A DNA stretch of 64,000 nucleotides from Areca catechu (taxonomy: Eukaryota > Streptophyta > Magnoliopsida > Arecales > Arecaceae). Positions 35,590 through 47,169 of this stretch are shown here, piece by piece; within the stretch, counting starts at the first letter, position 1; the number at the start of each line of letters is the position of its first letter. The DNA is taken from positions 169,500,182 to 169,564,181 of the forward strand of contig CM038052.1 of assembly GCA_021397845.1 (NCBI GenBank), given 5' to 3'. A program made the translations under genes and the position numbers. The notes under the pieces are model-generated. The model was not told where the DNA came from. It made no database searches and saw only the letters and a program-made list of their open reading frames with translations.

Positions 35590-35835
35590 CCAGACTTCAG
35601 GAGTTTCTGAGCTTGGAGTGCCGGGCTTCAGAGTTTTCGGGCTTAGAGTACCGGGCTTCAGGAGTTTCCGGGCTTAAAATGCTGGGCTTTAGGAGTTTCC
35701 AGGCTTAGAGATGCCGGGCTTCAGGAGTTTCCGGGCTTAGAGTGCCGGGCTTCAGGAGTTCCGGGCTTAGAGTGTCGGGCTTCAGGAGTTTTTGGGCTTA
35801 GAGTGCCGGACTTCAGGAGTTTCCAGGCTTTGCTT
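35590..35835. repeat. 31-bp minisatellite
   Basis: Around eight degenerate units contain CCGGGCTTCAGGAGTTTC and GGGCTTAGAGTG, with a start-to-start distance of 31-32 (35,641, 35,672, 35,703, 35,735). It lies between the end of the accessory gene and the end of pol. No coding is apparent. Confidence 0.85.
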
Positions 35836-36039
35836 GCCAGACCTGGGGTCGAGCAGCGACATTCCTGCAAGGTAAAAGTGATTGCACAAAGAGAAACTTT
35901 ATCATTAATGGAGGAAGGCCTTACATCACTGATAGTACATTCTCAGATTGTTGGTGTTCCAAGTCCGCGAGAATCTGGCACTGTCCTGCTTCATTAGGTA
36001 GTAGGCTCTATGGGGAAGAGCCTCGACCACCTTATAGGG

Positions 36040-38156
36040 GCTCTCCCAGTTCGGCGAGAGCTTGCCGCACTCCCGTGGTTGGGAGGCTTCAGCCTAGCGC
36101 AACACCAGGTTGCCTGGACAGAAGATCTTTGGCCTCACCCGTGCGTTGTAGTATTGAGCTACCCGCTGTCGGTAGGCCGCCATCCGGAGTCGAGCCTTGT
36201 CTCTTATTTCCTCGAGGAGGTCCAAGTTAAGTAGAAGGCGGGCCGGATTTTCTGCTTCATCATATTGTTCCACTCGTAGTGTGGGCACACCAAGTTCAAG
36301 CGGGGCGACAGCTTCCGAACCAAAGACGAGGCTAAAGGGTGTCTCCTCCATGGCCATCCTGGATGTTGTGTGGTAGGCCAAAGGATGCTGGAAAGTTCTT
36401 CTGCCCACCTACCTTTGGCCCGGTCTAACCTAGTTCGGAGTCCCTGGAGGATAGTCCGGTTAGTCACCTCAGCCTCTCCGTTGGTCTGGGGGTGAGCCAC
36501 CGAGGTGAAGTGATGATGAATTTCGAGGTCAGTGCAGAACTCCTCGAACTCTCGGTTGTCGAACTACCATCCATTGTCGGTGATGATGTTGTGGGGGAGT
36601 CCGAAATGGCAGATGATCGACTTCCAGAAGAACTGGCGGACCTTGGCTTCGGTGATCCATGCTAGTGGCTCTGCCTCTATCCATTTGGTGAAGTAGTTAA
36701 TAGCCACTATCAGGAACTTGCATTGTCCGGATGCAGGAGGAAATGGATTGAGGATGTCCATCCCTCACTAGGTGAATGGCCAGGGTGCGGAGAGTTGGGA
36801 GAGTGGCGCCGCTGGTTGATGCTGTATATGGGCGTGGCGCTGGCAGCGATCACACTTCCTCACGAAATCGATGGTGTCCTCCCTCATGGTTTCCCAGTAG
36901 TACCACTGACGGAGGGCCTTGTACGCTAGCGTCCTCCTTTCGACATGATTCTTGCAAAGGCCTTCGTGTATTTCTTGGAGCATAAAGACCACCTCTGTGG
37001 ATCTTAGGCACTTCAAGAGCATATAGGAGTAGGATCTGCAGCAGAGCTGCCATCCATTAGGATGAATTGCGTGGCCTTCTTCTTGATGAGGCGGCCTCCA
37101 TTCGATCTGCTAGTAGGGCATCGTCGATGATGTATTTGATGTACTAGTCCATCCAGCTGGGCTCTGGGATGACTTGCTGGACCGGGCCGGATTTTCTGCT
37201 TCATCATATTGTTCCACTCGTAGTGTGGGCACACCAAGTTCACGGGGCGACAGCTTCCGAACCAAAGACGAGGCTAAAGGGTGTCTCCTCCATGGCCATC
37301 CTGGATGGTGTGTGGTAGGCCAAAAGGATGCTGGAAAGTTCTTCTGCCCACCTACCTTTGGCCCGGTCTCTACCTAGTTTAGTTCGGAGTCCCTGGAGGA
37401 TAGTCCGGTTAGTCACCTCAGCCTCTCCGTTGGTCTGGGGGTGAGCCACCGAGGTGAAGTGATGATGAATTTCGAGGTCAGTGCAGAACTCCTCGAACTC
37501 TTGGTTGTCGAACTACCATCCATTGTCGGTGATGATGTTGTGGGGGAGTCCGAAATGGCAGATGATCGACTTCCAGAAGAACTGGCGGACCTTGGCTTCG
37601 GTGATCCATGCTAGTGGCTCTGCCTCTATCCAGTGGCTCTAGCCTCTATCCATCAGGTGAAGTCCGGATTAATAGCCAGGAAATGGATCAGGAACTTGGA
37701 TTGTCCGGATCCCTCAGGACTAAATGGAAGGATGTCCATCCCTCAGGTTGAGATGGCCAGGGTGCGGAGTTGGGAGAGTGGCGCCGCTGGTTGATGCTGT
37801 ATATGGGCGCGCTGGCAGCGATCACACTTCCTCACGAAATCGATGGTGTCCTCCCTCATGGTTTCCAGTAGTACCACTGACGGAGGGCCTTGTACGCTAG
37901 CGTCCTCCTTTCGACATGATTCTTGCAAAGGCCTTCATGTATTTCTTGGAGCATAAAGACCACCTCTGTGGATCTTAGGCACTTCAAGAGCATATAGGAG
38001 TAGGATCTGCAGCAGAGCTGCCCATCCATTAGGATGAATTGCGCGGCCTTCTTCTTGATGAGGCCGGCCTCCATTCGATCTGCTAGTAGGGCATCGTCGA
38101 TGATGTATTTGATGTACTAGTCCATCCAGCTAGGCTCTGGGATGACTTGCTGGACC
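36040..38156 (-). pseudogene. gypsy integrase region, internally duplicated
   Basis: It carries two tandem copies of the integrase. Each has the zinc-binding segment (HEGLCKNHVERR then CDRCQ; near 36,940 and 37,900) and the catalytic core. The core begins MDILNPFPP (near 36,755), has ITDNGW (near 36,575) and ends with NGEAEVTNRT (near 36,480 and 37,425), which supplies the third acidic residue. Several frameshifts and stops interrupt both. Integrase inserts element cDNA into chromosomes; this locus cannot make an intact one. Confidence 0.8.
36240..38156. repeat. tandem duplication of ~0.95 kb within pol
   Basis: 36,240-37,183 and 37,184-38,156 are near-identical direct copies. The second unit has a scrambled patch at 37,620-37,745, where phrases such as GGCTCTGCCTCTATCCA and GTGAAGT are repeated or reordered, adding 29 bases. 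The junction is at GGACC/GGGCCGG. An assembly artefact is possible. Confidence 0.85.
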
Positions 38157-39682
38157 TCTCCGGGGGCTTCATAGCTTGGATTTTCCAGGTACTCATTGTG
38201 GGCACGCCCCAGTGACGAGGCCAGCAAGGTCACAAGCCTTGATAGGGCATCGGCTCGAGCATTTTCTCTGCAAGGGATGTGGGAGATGCTTAAGCACTGA
38301 AAGCCTGTCATGCTCAAACAGACCCGTTCCAGGTACTTCATCATCTAGGGATCTCGGGCCTCATATTCTCCCGAGACCTGCCCAGCCACCAGCTAGGAAT
38401 CGATGAAGACCTTCAACTTGGGTATACGCAGCTCGCGGGAGACTCTCAGCCCCGCGAGTAGTGCCTCATACTTTGCCTGGTTATTGGTTACCGCGAACTG
38501 GAAGCGAAGTGCACACTCGGCTATAATCCCATTGCCGTTAGTGAGGATAAGGTCTGCTCTGCTCCCACTCGTGTTGGACGCGCCATCCACGTGGAGGACC
38601 TAAGACTCCTCCTCGGCCTCGAGCTCCATCTGACGCTCCGAGGTGGTCTGCTTTGGCTCTTCGGCTAGTCCCGCGGACTCGACCAGGAAGTTGGCCAACA
38701 CCCAGGCCTTTTGAGATGGCCTTGGCCGGTATGCGATGTTGAATTCGCTGAGCTTCAACGCCCACTTGGCAAGCATCGAGATGTGTCGGGACGACTAAGC
38801 ATGGCTCTCAGTGGTTGGTCCGTCAAGACCACGATCGGATGTGCTTGGAAGTACGGCCTGAGGCACCAGGCAGACAATATAAGAGCAAAAATTAACTTTT
38901 CTGAGCAGGTGTACCTGATCTCCATGTCTCGAAGGATTTTGCTAGTATAGTACACCGGTTTCTGGGCTCCATCCTCATATATGCGGACAAGAGTCGAGCT
39001 GACGGCCCCCATGATGACCGCCAAATACAGTAGGAGTTTTTCCCCTTCCTCTAGCCTGGAGAGCAGTGACAGTGATGCCAAGAACTTCTTCAGCTCCTCA
39101 TAGGCTGCCTTACATTCTTTGGTCCAGGCGAAGTCATGCACTTTGTGCAGCGACTTGAAGAAAGGTAAGTAGCAGTCAGCCAACCTCGAGATGAATCGGC
39201 TCAAGGCGGTAATCCAACCTGTTAGGCGCTGGACCTGCTTCTTTGAGATGGGGTGCTGCATCTCAATAATTGCCTGGACCTTCTTCGGGTTCACTTCGAC
39301 TCCCCTCTAGGTGACCATGAAGCCAAGGAACTTCTCCATTGCTACACCGAAGGCGCAATTCACCAGATTCAGCTTTATCTGGTGCAGGCGAAGGTTGTGG
39401 AAGGCCTCCACCAGGTCGGCGACGTGGTCTGACTTCGACTTGCTTATAACGAGCATGTTGTCCACATATGCTTGCATGTTTCGGCCAATCTGGTCCTTGA
39501 AGACCCGATTGACCAACCACTGATACGTGGCATCAGCATTCTTCAAGCCAAAAGGCATCTTTCAATAATAGTATGTCCCTCAATCAGTGATGAAGACAGT
39601 ATGCTCCTCGTTCTCCGGATGCATCTAGATTTGATTGTATTCGGAGAATTCATCCATAAAGGAGAGCAAGCGGTGCCCCGAG
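38157..39682 (-). pseudogene. gypsy reverse transcriptase C-terminal part and RNase H
   Basis: On the minus strand the segment opens with the RT phrase SFMDEFSEYNQI (39,640-39,675), then MPFGLKNADATYQ (39,558) and the active-site box, which reads YVDN instead of YVDD (about 39,453). Next come the RT thumb and the RT-linked RNase H (GWITALSRFISRLADCYLPFF; VYYTSKILRDMEIRY). A second RNase-H-like domain follows (MDGASNTSGSRADLIL; NNQAKYEALLAGL, 38,450-38,590). Two RNase H-like domains are typical of Tat elements. Stops and frameshifts break the frame. Confidence 0.8.
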
Positions 39683-41435
39683 TGTACGGACGAGATCCAA
39701 ATCGCATTGGCATGGATCGGAGGGAGCGTCAGTCCTCCCTTGTGCCTATATGCGATGGCCATGGTGGCGGAGAGAGTGGCCATCCATGAGGGCATGATAT
39801 GTGGTGTGGCTTCTAGGAAGAAGACGCGTACACCAGTCATAGGGCATCTCAGAGTCGGCTCGGGCATCGTAGAGTTGGCTCGGGCAGAGAATGCAGGAAG
39901 CAGTGTAGGATGATGGAGTCGACTCGGGTATCACAGAGCCGGCTCGGGCATCGCAGAGTCGGCTCGGGCATCGCAGAGCCAGCTTGACCATCACGGAGTT
40001 GGCTCAGGCGAGGAGACGTGGACGTTGGTTGCAGCAAGGAGACGGTGATGATGGGCACGGGCACGGAGCAGGGCAGTGTGGGGCATCGCAGCAGGCTCGC
40101 CGGTCGCGGGCATGGCGCAGTGCAGAGCCACCGGTCATGGGCATGGTGCTCGGTGCATCAAGGCTTGGTGGATCCGATTGGGGCTGATCGAGCATAGCAT
40201 GGCCGCGCGGGTGGTTGTCGGAGATGCAGGATAGTCGCCGGAGGCAGGGGCCAGTGGCCGGAGGCGACGATGGTGGCCAAGAAAGGATGTGGTCCACGGT
40301 TTCTACTGTGGATTGACAGCAATAGCAGCGGTAGACCCACAAGTTGTGCGTGAACTGGTGGATTGGTTCATGGTGGACCGGTACATTCAAATAGCTCTGC
40401 TCTGAAATATGTGCTGATTAGCTTTTTGATGATTATGGGCTCAATTCAACTCTGATTTGAGCCTCGTCTGTGCTATTGGATTTCATTTTTTGAGCTCTTC
40501 GTGTTGAGCTAGGTAGATCCAGTGATGGAGTCAGATCATAGATGATGTAGAGATCGTGATGCAGCGACCGTGTGTGCGGGTAGCACGAGCAGGATGGTTC
40601 CATCTTCGGCTCTCCCTGGCGGACAAAGGTTCGTGGTACTGTGGAGGTCTATTAGTGGAGTGGATCTCATCGAGGATGATGGATCTGGTGTGCAAGTGCT
40701 CGTGATGGTGGTGCAGAGCTGCGGGTCCTGTGCTATGGAGTGATGGCAGGTCGGGTGATCTATGGTTTAGCACAGGTGGAGCGATACATACCGGAGATCT
40801 TTCAAAGCATGAGTGATAGCTCCATCGGTAGTGGACCAGTCTCTTGGTCACTATGGAGGAGAGCGATCGATAGTACTCCAGTTACTTTGATCGTGATGGA
40901 GCTGTATGTGGGTGTGGTATCCTGCGTGGATGGAGATGGGGCTTGGGAGTTGATTAGCTCAGGGAGACCAAGTATATCAACAAAGGTTGATGGAGGCTGG
41001 CAGCTTAGGAAGACCGGGGACAGGTCTCAGGGAGCACCAGGGAGGTACATCAGCAGAGGTTGATGGAGGCTGGCAGCTTAGGGAGACTAGAGACAGGTCT
41101 CAGGGAGCATAGGGAGGCCTCAGGAGATCCAGGTACATTAGCAGAGACGGTGCCAGGGGCAGCTCAGGGAGACAGGAGACAGTCTCAGGGAGTGTCAGGG
41201 TATCGAGCAGTATGGAGTGTCCTGGTATGGCAGCATTGGCCTAGAGACAAAGACTAGAGCTAATTTGGCTGGCTACTTAGGGAGACCGGGGATAGGTCTT
41301 AGGGAGCACCAGGGTTATCATGCAGCCGGGACACAGGTTGGGATATGATGCAGCAGCCAGGTGGAAATGGTTGCTGGGTTCAGCTGCTAGATTTGAGGAG
41401 TTGGGGATGAGCTCCTGGGTTTCGAAGGTTCCTGC

Positions 41436-43226
41436 TATTGGAAATTGTGTTCTAAAGCCAATCATCTAGGCTGTAGACAGTTGTGCTATCTTGTAACTAT
41501 ATATGATATTTAATGAATAAAAGTTATTCTTTTTGGCTATTCATCATATTTGCATTTTCTTGAAATAAACTCTTGTATGATGGAGTCCTTGGAACTATAT
41601 TGTTTGATATAGAGAGGATATATCAAGTATTTCTTAAACTGGTTCACAACCAAAGGATACATTCTTATAAGATGATGATATATCAAGTGTAGGTTATTGT
41701 ATGTCACATTTGTTGGTTATCCTCTTAACCAAGGAGTGTGGAGACACTGGTATGACATGAAAGTGAAATGTATGACATCTCACTGAACGTGACCATCTGT
41801 GGAGCTCTCTTTTGCCAAAGGGTTGCTCGCGAATGGATATGGGTATATATGTCCCTCAGACCTGAGATCATCATGGTAGCTTGCAAGCAACTCACTGTAC
41901 TTTGGTGCCGGACTACCTGAATTTCTAATCTAGTGACGGAAGGTTTCTGGGTGCAGTCAAGTACTTGTGGAGCGATGGTGGATCAAAATGGAATTGACCA
42001 TTCCAAATAGTTTGGAGTGAATGACTCACTATGTCTCAATTTAGCAAATCCTTGGCCAGGATAGTTTTTGTGAGGAGTCACAGAACTTGTAAAGTGGAGA
42101 CATGATCTGGATAAACCAAATTAGGGTTGGCAGTTGAACCCTAGGTCATCCTGAGCATTATGAGGTCAAAGGAATGAATTATATGGTAACCATATGCCAG
42201 AGGTTCTTGTGAGGTGCTTTGCATCTTCAACCTATCTGGACGTCGGGTATCATTGCTAGATGAGGACTTTGACTGGTACTGGAAATATTCAGTGCTACCG
42301 GCTTAGTGTTCGAACCTATGGGGTCACACACCATAAGAGTTTCTATCTGATCTTAAGGCTGATCGATGATTGAGAATCGTTTGCCGTCACTGGAGGTCAA
42401 TATGATTGACCATGTTCCAAGTGTCGACACTTGGATTTTTGTAAGTGTCGACACTTAGGAAAGTGTTGACACTTGGCATTTTGCAAGTGTCGACACTTGT
42501 TGTGACGAGTAGATTTCTGGGAAGAATTTCTGGAATGTTTGACTTTGAATTTTGAATTTGAAATTCAAGTTTTTGGACGTTTTGGCTCCAAGCATTCATG
42601 GTATGATAGTCATACTTACCTTCTTTGGCTTGGACCCATTTGGAATGGCCCTTGACTTTCTCCTTCAATCACTCCTCCTTCCTCTTTCTCCCTCTCATGG
42701 CTGCCCCTATAAATGAAGGTCATTCTAGAGGCTGCTAATGATCACAATAACAAGAAGAGAAGAAGAAGAAGGATTTAGTGAGGACTTGGGATTGGGTGTG
42801 AGAAACATAGCATTCAAGCTAGGTCTTGGAAAGAGAGTTTCTTGGAAAGGGTTCCACCTCTCCTCCTTGTCTTCCTTGAAGAAGAAGATCGGCTCGAAGG
42901 ATCCCGAAGAGCTAGCACTCCGAGGGAGTTGATCAGTGTCAAGCCTTGGTGTGGATTACTTGTAGCGGCCAGACACGTGTGTGGCTCGGGCGCCTTCATC
43001 CTTCTTCTCAGTATTTTTAGAGGTATTAAGGTAAGGTACTTTATACCTTTGTTTATTTCTTGATGTTGATGTTTTGCTTGCATGCTAGATTATTATACTA
43101 GATCCTGTAGCGGGCAGATCGGTAGATCGTTTTAATCTATCTATCGAGCCTTCCATTATGCATGTTTTAAAATAGTTTTAAAATACATCTTTTCTGTCCT
43201 GCTTATGTAAAATGCCTTCACCTTCA
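41436..43226 (+). repeat. 5' LTR of the copia element
   Basis: 1,791 bases, starting TATTGGAAATTG (the canonical TG has become TA) and ending CCTTCA. It carries a TATA box, TATAAAT, at 42,708, and a cluster of AAGTGTCGACACTT palindromes at 42,417-42,499. Confidence 0.95.
42417..42499. promoter_or_regulatory. cluster of palindromic TGTCGACA motifs in the LTR
   Basis: CCAAGTGTCGACACTTGG at 42,417 is an 18-base perfect palindrome. TAAGTGTCGACACTTA follows at 42,442, a mutated copy near 42,461 and CAAGTGTCGACACTTG at 42,484. The cluster is about 210-290 bases upstream of the TATA box. The 3' LTR keeps the same array (51,592-51,674). The role is unknown; a protein-binding site is plausible. Confidence 0.6.
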
Positions 43227-43227
43227 A

Positions 43228-43239
43228 TGGTATCAGAGC
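43228..43239 (+). other. primer-binding site of the copia element
   Basis: TGGTATCAGAGC, one base after the LTR, matching the 3' end of initiator methionine tRNA. Confidence 0.9.
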
Positions 43240-43589
43240 AATAGGTTCCTTTTGTAGTATAATGATGCTAGCATGCTTTAACATTACCTTTCTTAAAGTA
43301 CTTGGATTGAGTGCTTCACCATGGCCATCCGGTCATAGAAAAGAAGTAGGGCTGCAAGACCCTCTCTTCCCATTCAATGGGGCCTCCTATGGTGTGTCGG
43401 GGTGCCGATGTAATTGACTCTTGAAAAGAAAAAGAAGAAAGAAAATATAGATTAAAAAATGCTTTAATCTAATGACATGATCATAAAATGACTTTAGATA
43501 AAATCTAAGAGTTTTGTTTTGATCGATTTTGTTGAAAGTTTGGAGAAACTTTGGATTTGAAATCACTGTTTTTTGTCTTGTCTCAAGCT

Positions 43590-43756
43590 GAGTGTCGACA
43601 CTTGGGCTCGCGTGTCGACACTTGGCATTGGAAGTGTCGACTCACGAGTGTGTGCCAGAAATCTGGCATTCTATTTTCCTCCTGTCTCAGGCCTGGTGTC
43701 GATTCAAGTGTCGACACCTAGTGTCAACACTTGCTTCTGGTGAGTCGACACTTAGG
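43590..43756. repeat. second array of TGTCGACACTT motifs in the copia leader
   Basis: GTGTCGACACTTGG occurs twice (43,592 and 43,612). Several one-sided forms follow, such as AAGTGTCGACTCAC, AAGTGTCGACACC and GAGTCGACACTTAGG. It lies between the primer site and gag, outside the LTR. Confidence 0.7.
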
Positions 43757-44054
43757 ATGAAAATGCCGAAAAATAGTGAATTCAAATTTTGATTTATTGT
43801 AAAATTGTTTTACATTTGTAAATTAAAATTGTTTTAATTTACTTAAGGCTATTGAACTTAATTGAGAATTAAGAATGACTAAGAACTCTAGGAATGTGAT
43901 TCAAAGATTTTAAGTCATTTTAATATGCCTTAAGGGTCATGGGTTAGCTTCTTTTGGATCCATAATTGGGTTAGACCTAAGTTTAGATGCATTGGACTAA
44001 TTAGAGAACTAATCTAATCAAATGTTTAGTTAGGATTTCTTCTCTTTAGATCTC

Positions 44055-45625
44055 TGTTGTCCAGTAAGCAACCCAAGAGGGGAGGTGAATTGGGTCTCTA
44101 AAAATTAATTTATTTTACTTGATGCAATGCAATGCAATTCAATAATTAAATAAGCAAGGTACTATAACTTCAATTGTAGTGCTCTTAAGTAAAAATACAG
44201 CGAAAATAAAGAGCAATAAATGAAAAGCAAGAGAGAGATCAATCAACTACAAAGACCAAGAAATATAGTGGTTCGGTGCTATCCAATGCACCTACATCCA
44301 TTCCCCAAGATTTCCTTGGGAATCCACTATAATCATATGATTACAATTGATTAGTTTTGCGGGCTCACTAATCAAAAACCTAACTTGTTTTCATAAGGCC
44401 AACAAGTCAAAACCTCACTTGGTTTTACAGGCTAACCAAAAACCTAAATGGTTTTAAGGCTCACCACCAACCTTCCTTGGTTTTCCGGGCTAACCAAGAA
44501 CCTAAGTGGTTTTGCGGGCTAACCACCAACCTAATTGGTTTTCAAAGGCTCACCAATAACCTTCCTTGGTTTTATAATAGGCTAACTAAGAACCCTTACA
44601 ACATATAATGATTTTAAGTACAGAAACAAAGTAAGCTTTCTAAACAAAAGCGGGTATCTCTTTTAAGCTCGATATAGAGATGCTTTGAACTTGTTGAAGC
44701 CTCTTGAATGCTTAAGAATGGATGATCTTCAAATCTCTTGAATGCTTGGAGGCTTGCTTTTGCTTGAAAGTAGTTGAATCTTCAATGAATAGAAGTTAAA
44801 GCTCTCTTTTCTTCTCTCTTGAATGTTTCTATTTTATTCTCATCAATCATTCTCTTTTTGATTTGATTTGGAGCATATATATACTTCTCTAAGACCTCAA
44901 AATAGGTTTCTAGCTGTTAGACTTGAAAAACTAGCCGTTGGAGGGTAAAATAGTCGAGTTCTGTGTTTGAAAAACTAGCCGTTACTGTTCCCAGAACTCC
45001 ATGTGTCAACACTTCAGACTGTGAGTCGACACTTTGTGTCAATACTTTAACTTCTTGAGTCAACACCTAGTTCAAATATCTTCAATCTAGTCTTCTGGAA
45101 GTCTCAGATGTGTCGACACTTCCTCAGGTGAGTCGATACTTTGAGTCGACACTTCTCTTTCATGTGTCAACACTTTAGTAGTTCTTCATTTTTAGCAAGT
45201 TCTATGGTTTAAAAATCTCAGGCGATGTGTCGATCCATGTATTGATACTTTGAATCGATACTTCAAGTCCGTGTGTTGACACTTCAGCCATGCCATCTGA
45301 AATATTCTTGCGTACCGGCTTGAGTCGACACTTCACTTCCATGTGTCGACACTTCGAGTCGACACCTCACAGAATTTTCATAGAAAAGTCTAAATTTGAG
45401 CTGAAACACATTTCTACTTAACTCAATTGAACATTCAAGCAAATATTAACTTTTCAAATCCTCTTTGAGCAATTCTTTTTATGTAAACTCGGCTTCCTCA
45501 ATCAAGCAAGCTTCTTCAAATTCATGAGCACCTTTTTCAACAAAAACATACTTCAAAGAAATTATTAGTACTCAACTTATACTTAACCGTTTTGCTTATC
45601 ATCAAAATCAATAATAGAGTCAACA
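44055..45625 (-). mobile_element. solo LTR of a Sirevirus-like element with TSD ATCTC
   Basis: On the minus strand it starts TGTTGACTCTATTATTG at 45,625 and ends GGACAACA at 44,055, with ATCTC on both sides (44,050-44,054 and 45,626-45,630). It shares words with the LTR at 15,799-17,160 (GCCCAAGAGGGG near the end; AGTGGTTCGGTGC in the middle). No internal sequence remains, so it arose by recombination between the two LTRs. It has a ~30-bp repeat block at 44,345-44,605 and GTCGACACTT motifs at 45,000-45,370. Confidence 0.92.
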
Positions 45626-46640
45626 ATCTCTCTAATAGTTAGATTGATTAGTTCATAAATCTAAATGGACCTAATTTATGGCTCAGTGGATAGCCCGAGT
45701 CTTTAGGCTAGTCTAATCGACTTTGATGAACCAATTGGTGTCAAAGTAAGTTTGGCATTTTGATCATGGTTCTTTGGGGCTACCTTTTACCTGGCCAACT
45801 CTGTTGGTGTCTAAGGTAGGACAGTTAATGGCGGAACCTAACCCATGATCTCACTTACTTGACTAATATGGTCAATCAGGATTGATTGGATAGCTCATTG
45901 ACTCGTGTTAACCCATGTCACCCAAGGTTAATTAGTCTTGATTGATTTTAAGTGCCCATGGATCATTAGTTATGAGTAACCCTTGTTGTTTGCTAATATG
46001 GTCAATGGGAGGTTGATCCATGTCTTCTCATCTCTTCGTCTGTCACATTAAAATTAAACCCTCTAAATTATTAGGTCCTTAAAAGGACAAAGTTATAGGG
46101 ATAACCAAATCTTAGCCTCCTATTAAGTGGGATGGTAATGGGTCCAGTAGTTGGGTGTTCATCGGCAGATCCAAAGATCGGGTGTTCATCAGGCTATTGG
46201 AATTGCTGTTCCTAATATGATGGCTCAGTGCAACTCTCTTAACGGTGATCAGGTGGGTTGGTCAAAGTCGGGCTTGACTATTCGTTAGTTAGAAGCATTG
46301 AATTTTGTCATGTTAATGGTTGGACCTAACCGGGACCTTCAATAGGAGGCCCAAAGGTCAATTGAAGTGCACCTTGGGACAAAACCCTAATACTAGAGGT
46401 TACTTGGAGAAGCAATCGGTTGAAGAACCTATCTTTAGACATGCATGGGTGGGCCAGCCAAAGTCGGGCTCATGTGTTGTCTATTAGACTTTGGTACCTA
46501 CTAGGGAATTAAAGTAATTCCTCAAATTGGAGGTAGAGGCTACCAATATGAGCAAAATAGTGGGAGAGATCTTTAGACTAAAGTCCATGCCTTTAGGTTA
46601 ATAATTCATATATACTAATTAGCTTTGATTTTTCTTTTAG

Positions 46641-47168
46641 ATGTCTTCCAATCTGTCGCTCTGGTCTCTTTTCGACAATGAGAAGCTCAATGGATCCAAC
46701 TTCGATAGCTAGTATCGAAGGCTCAGGATTGTCCTGGAGCATAAATGGATCTTGTATGTGATATTGGATCCGGCACTTGAAATCCGTGCTCCCAATGCTC
46801 GAGGTTCGGTCAGAGATACTTATAAGAAGTGGCTCTCTAACAGGACTACTGTCCGATGCATAATGTTGGTAGCAATGAACGACGAGTTCGGTCACAAGTT
46901 CGAGGAAGCCCAGCCGGAAAAAATTCTTCAAAGGTTGAAGAAGTCCTTTGGCACACCTAATGACGTTGAGAGGTACAGGATCTCCTGTGCCATCTATAAT
47001 GCACGGATGCATGATGGAGCCTCGGTCACTGATCATGTATTGTACATGATCGAGATGATTGAGCGCTTGTGCAAACTCGGATATCCCTTGCATGAACAAC
47101 TTGGGAAGGATGCGATTCTGAATTCCCTCTCCTCTTTCTATCTAGATTTTCTCGACATTATAAAATGA
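46641..47168 (+). pseudogene. copia gag
   Basis: ATG at 46,641 starts MSSNLSLWSLFDNEKLNG. A TAG at codon 24 (46,710) sits where Trp is usual (Y/W before YRRLRIVLEHK). The gag core follows (LDPALEIRAPNARGS; CIMLVAMNDEFGHKFE; LKKSFGTPNDVERYRIS), ending in a stop at 47,166. The zinc knuckle follows in degraded form near 47,385 (CFFCKK, stop, GHWKRN). Gag packages element RNA. Confidence 0.8.
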
Positions 47169-47169
47169 A

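Noticed and set aside
39850..40010. A CRISPR-like array of regularly spaced CTCGGGCATCG repeats
   Set aside because: Repeats directly abut at 20-22-base spacing with no spacers, in a plant retroelement context; it is a short tandem repeat.
42417..42499. Palindromic TGTCGACA repeats as a terminator or a phage-type operator
   Set aside because: They lie upstream of a TATA box in a plant LTR and lack a following T-run; a bacterial reading does not fit.
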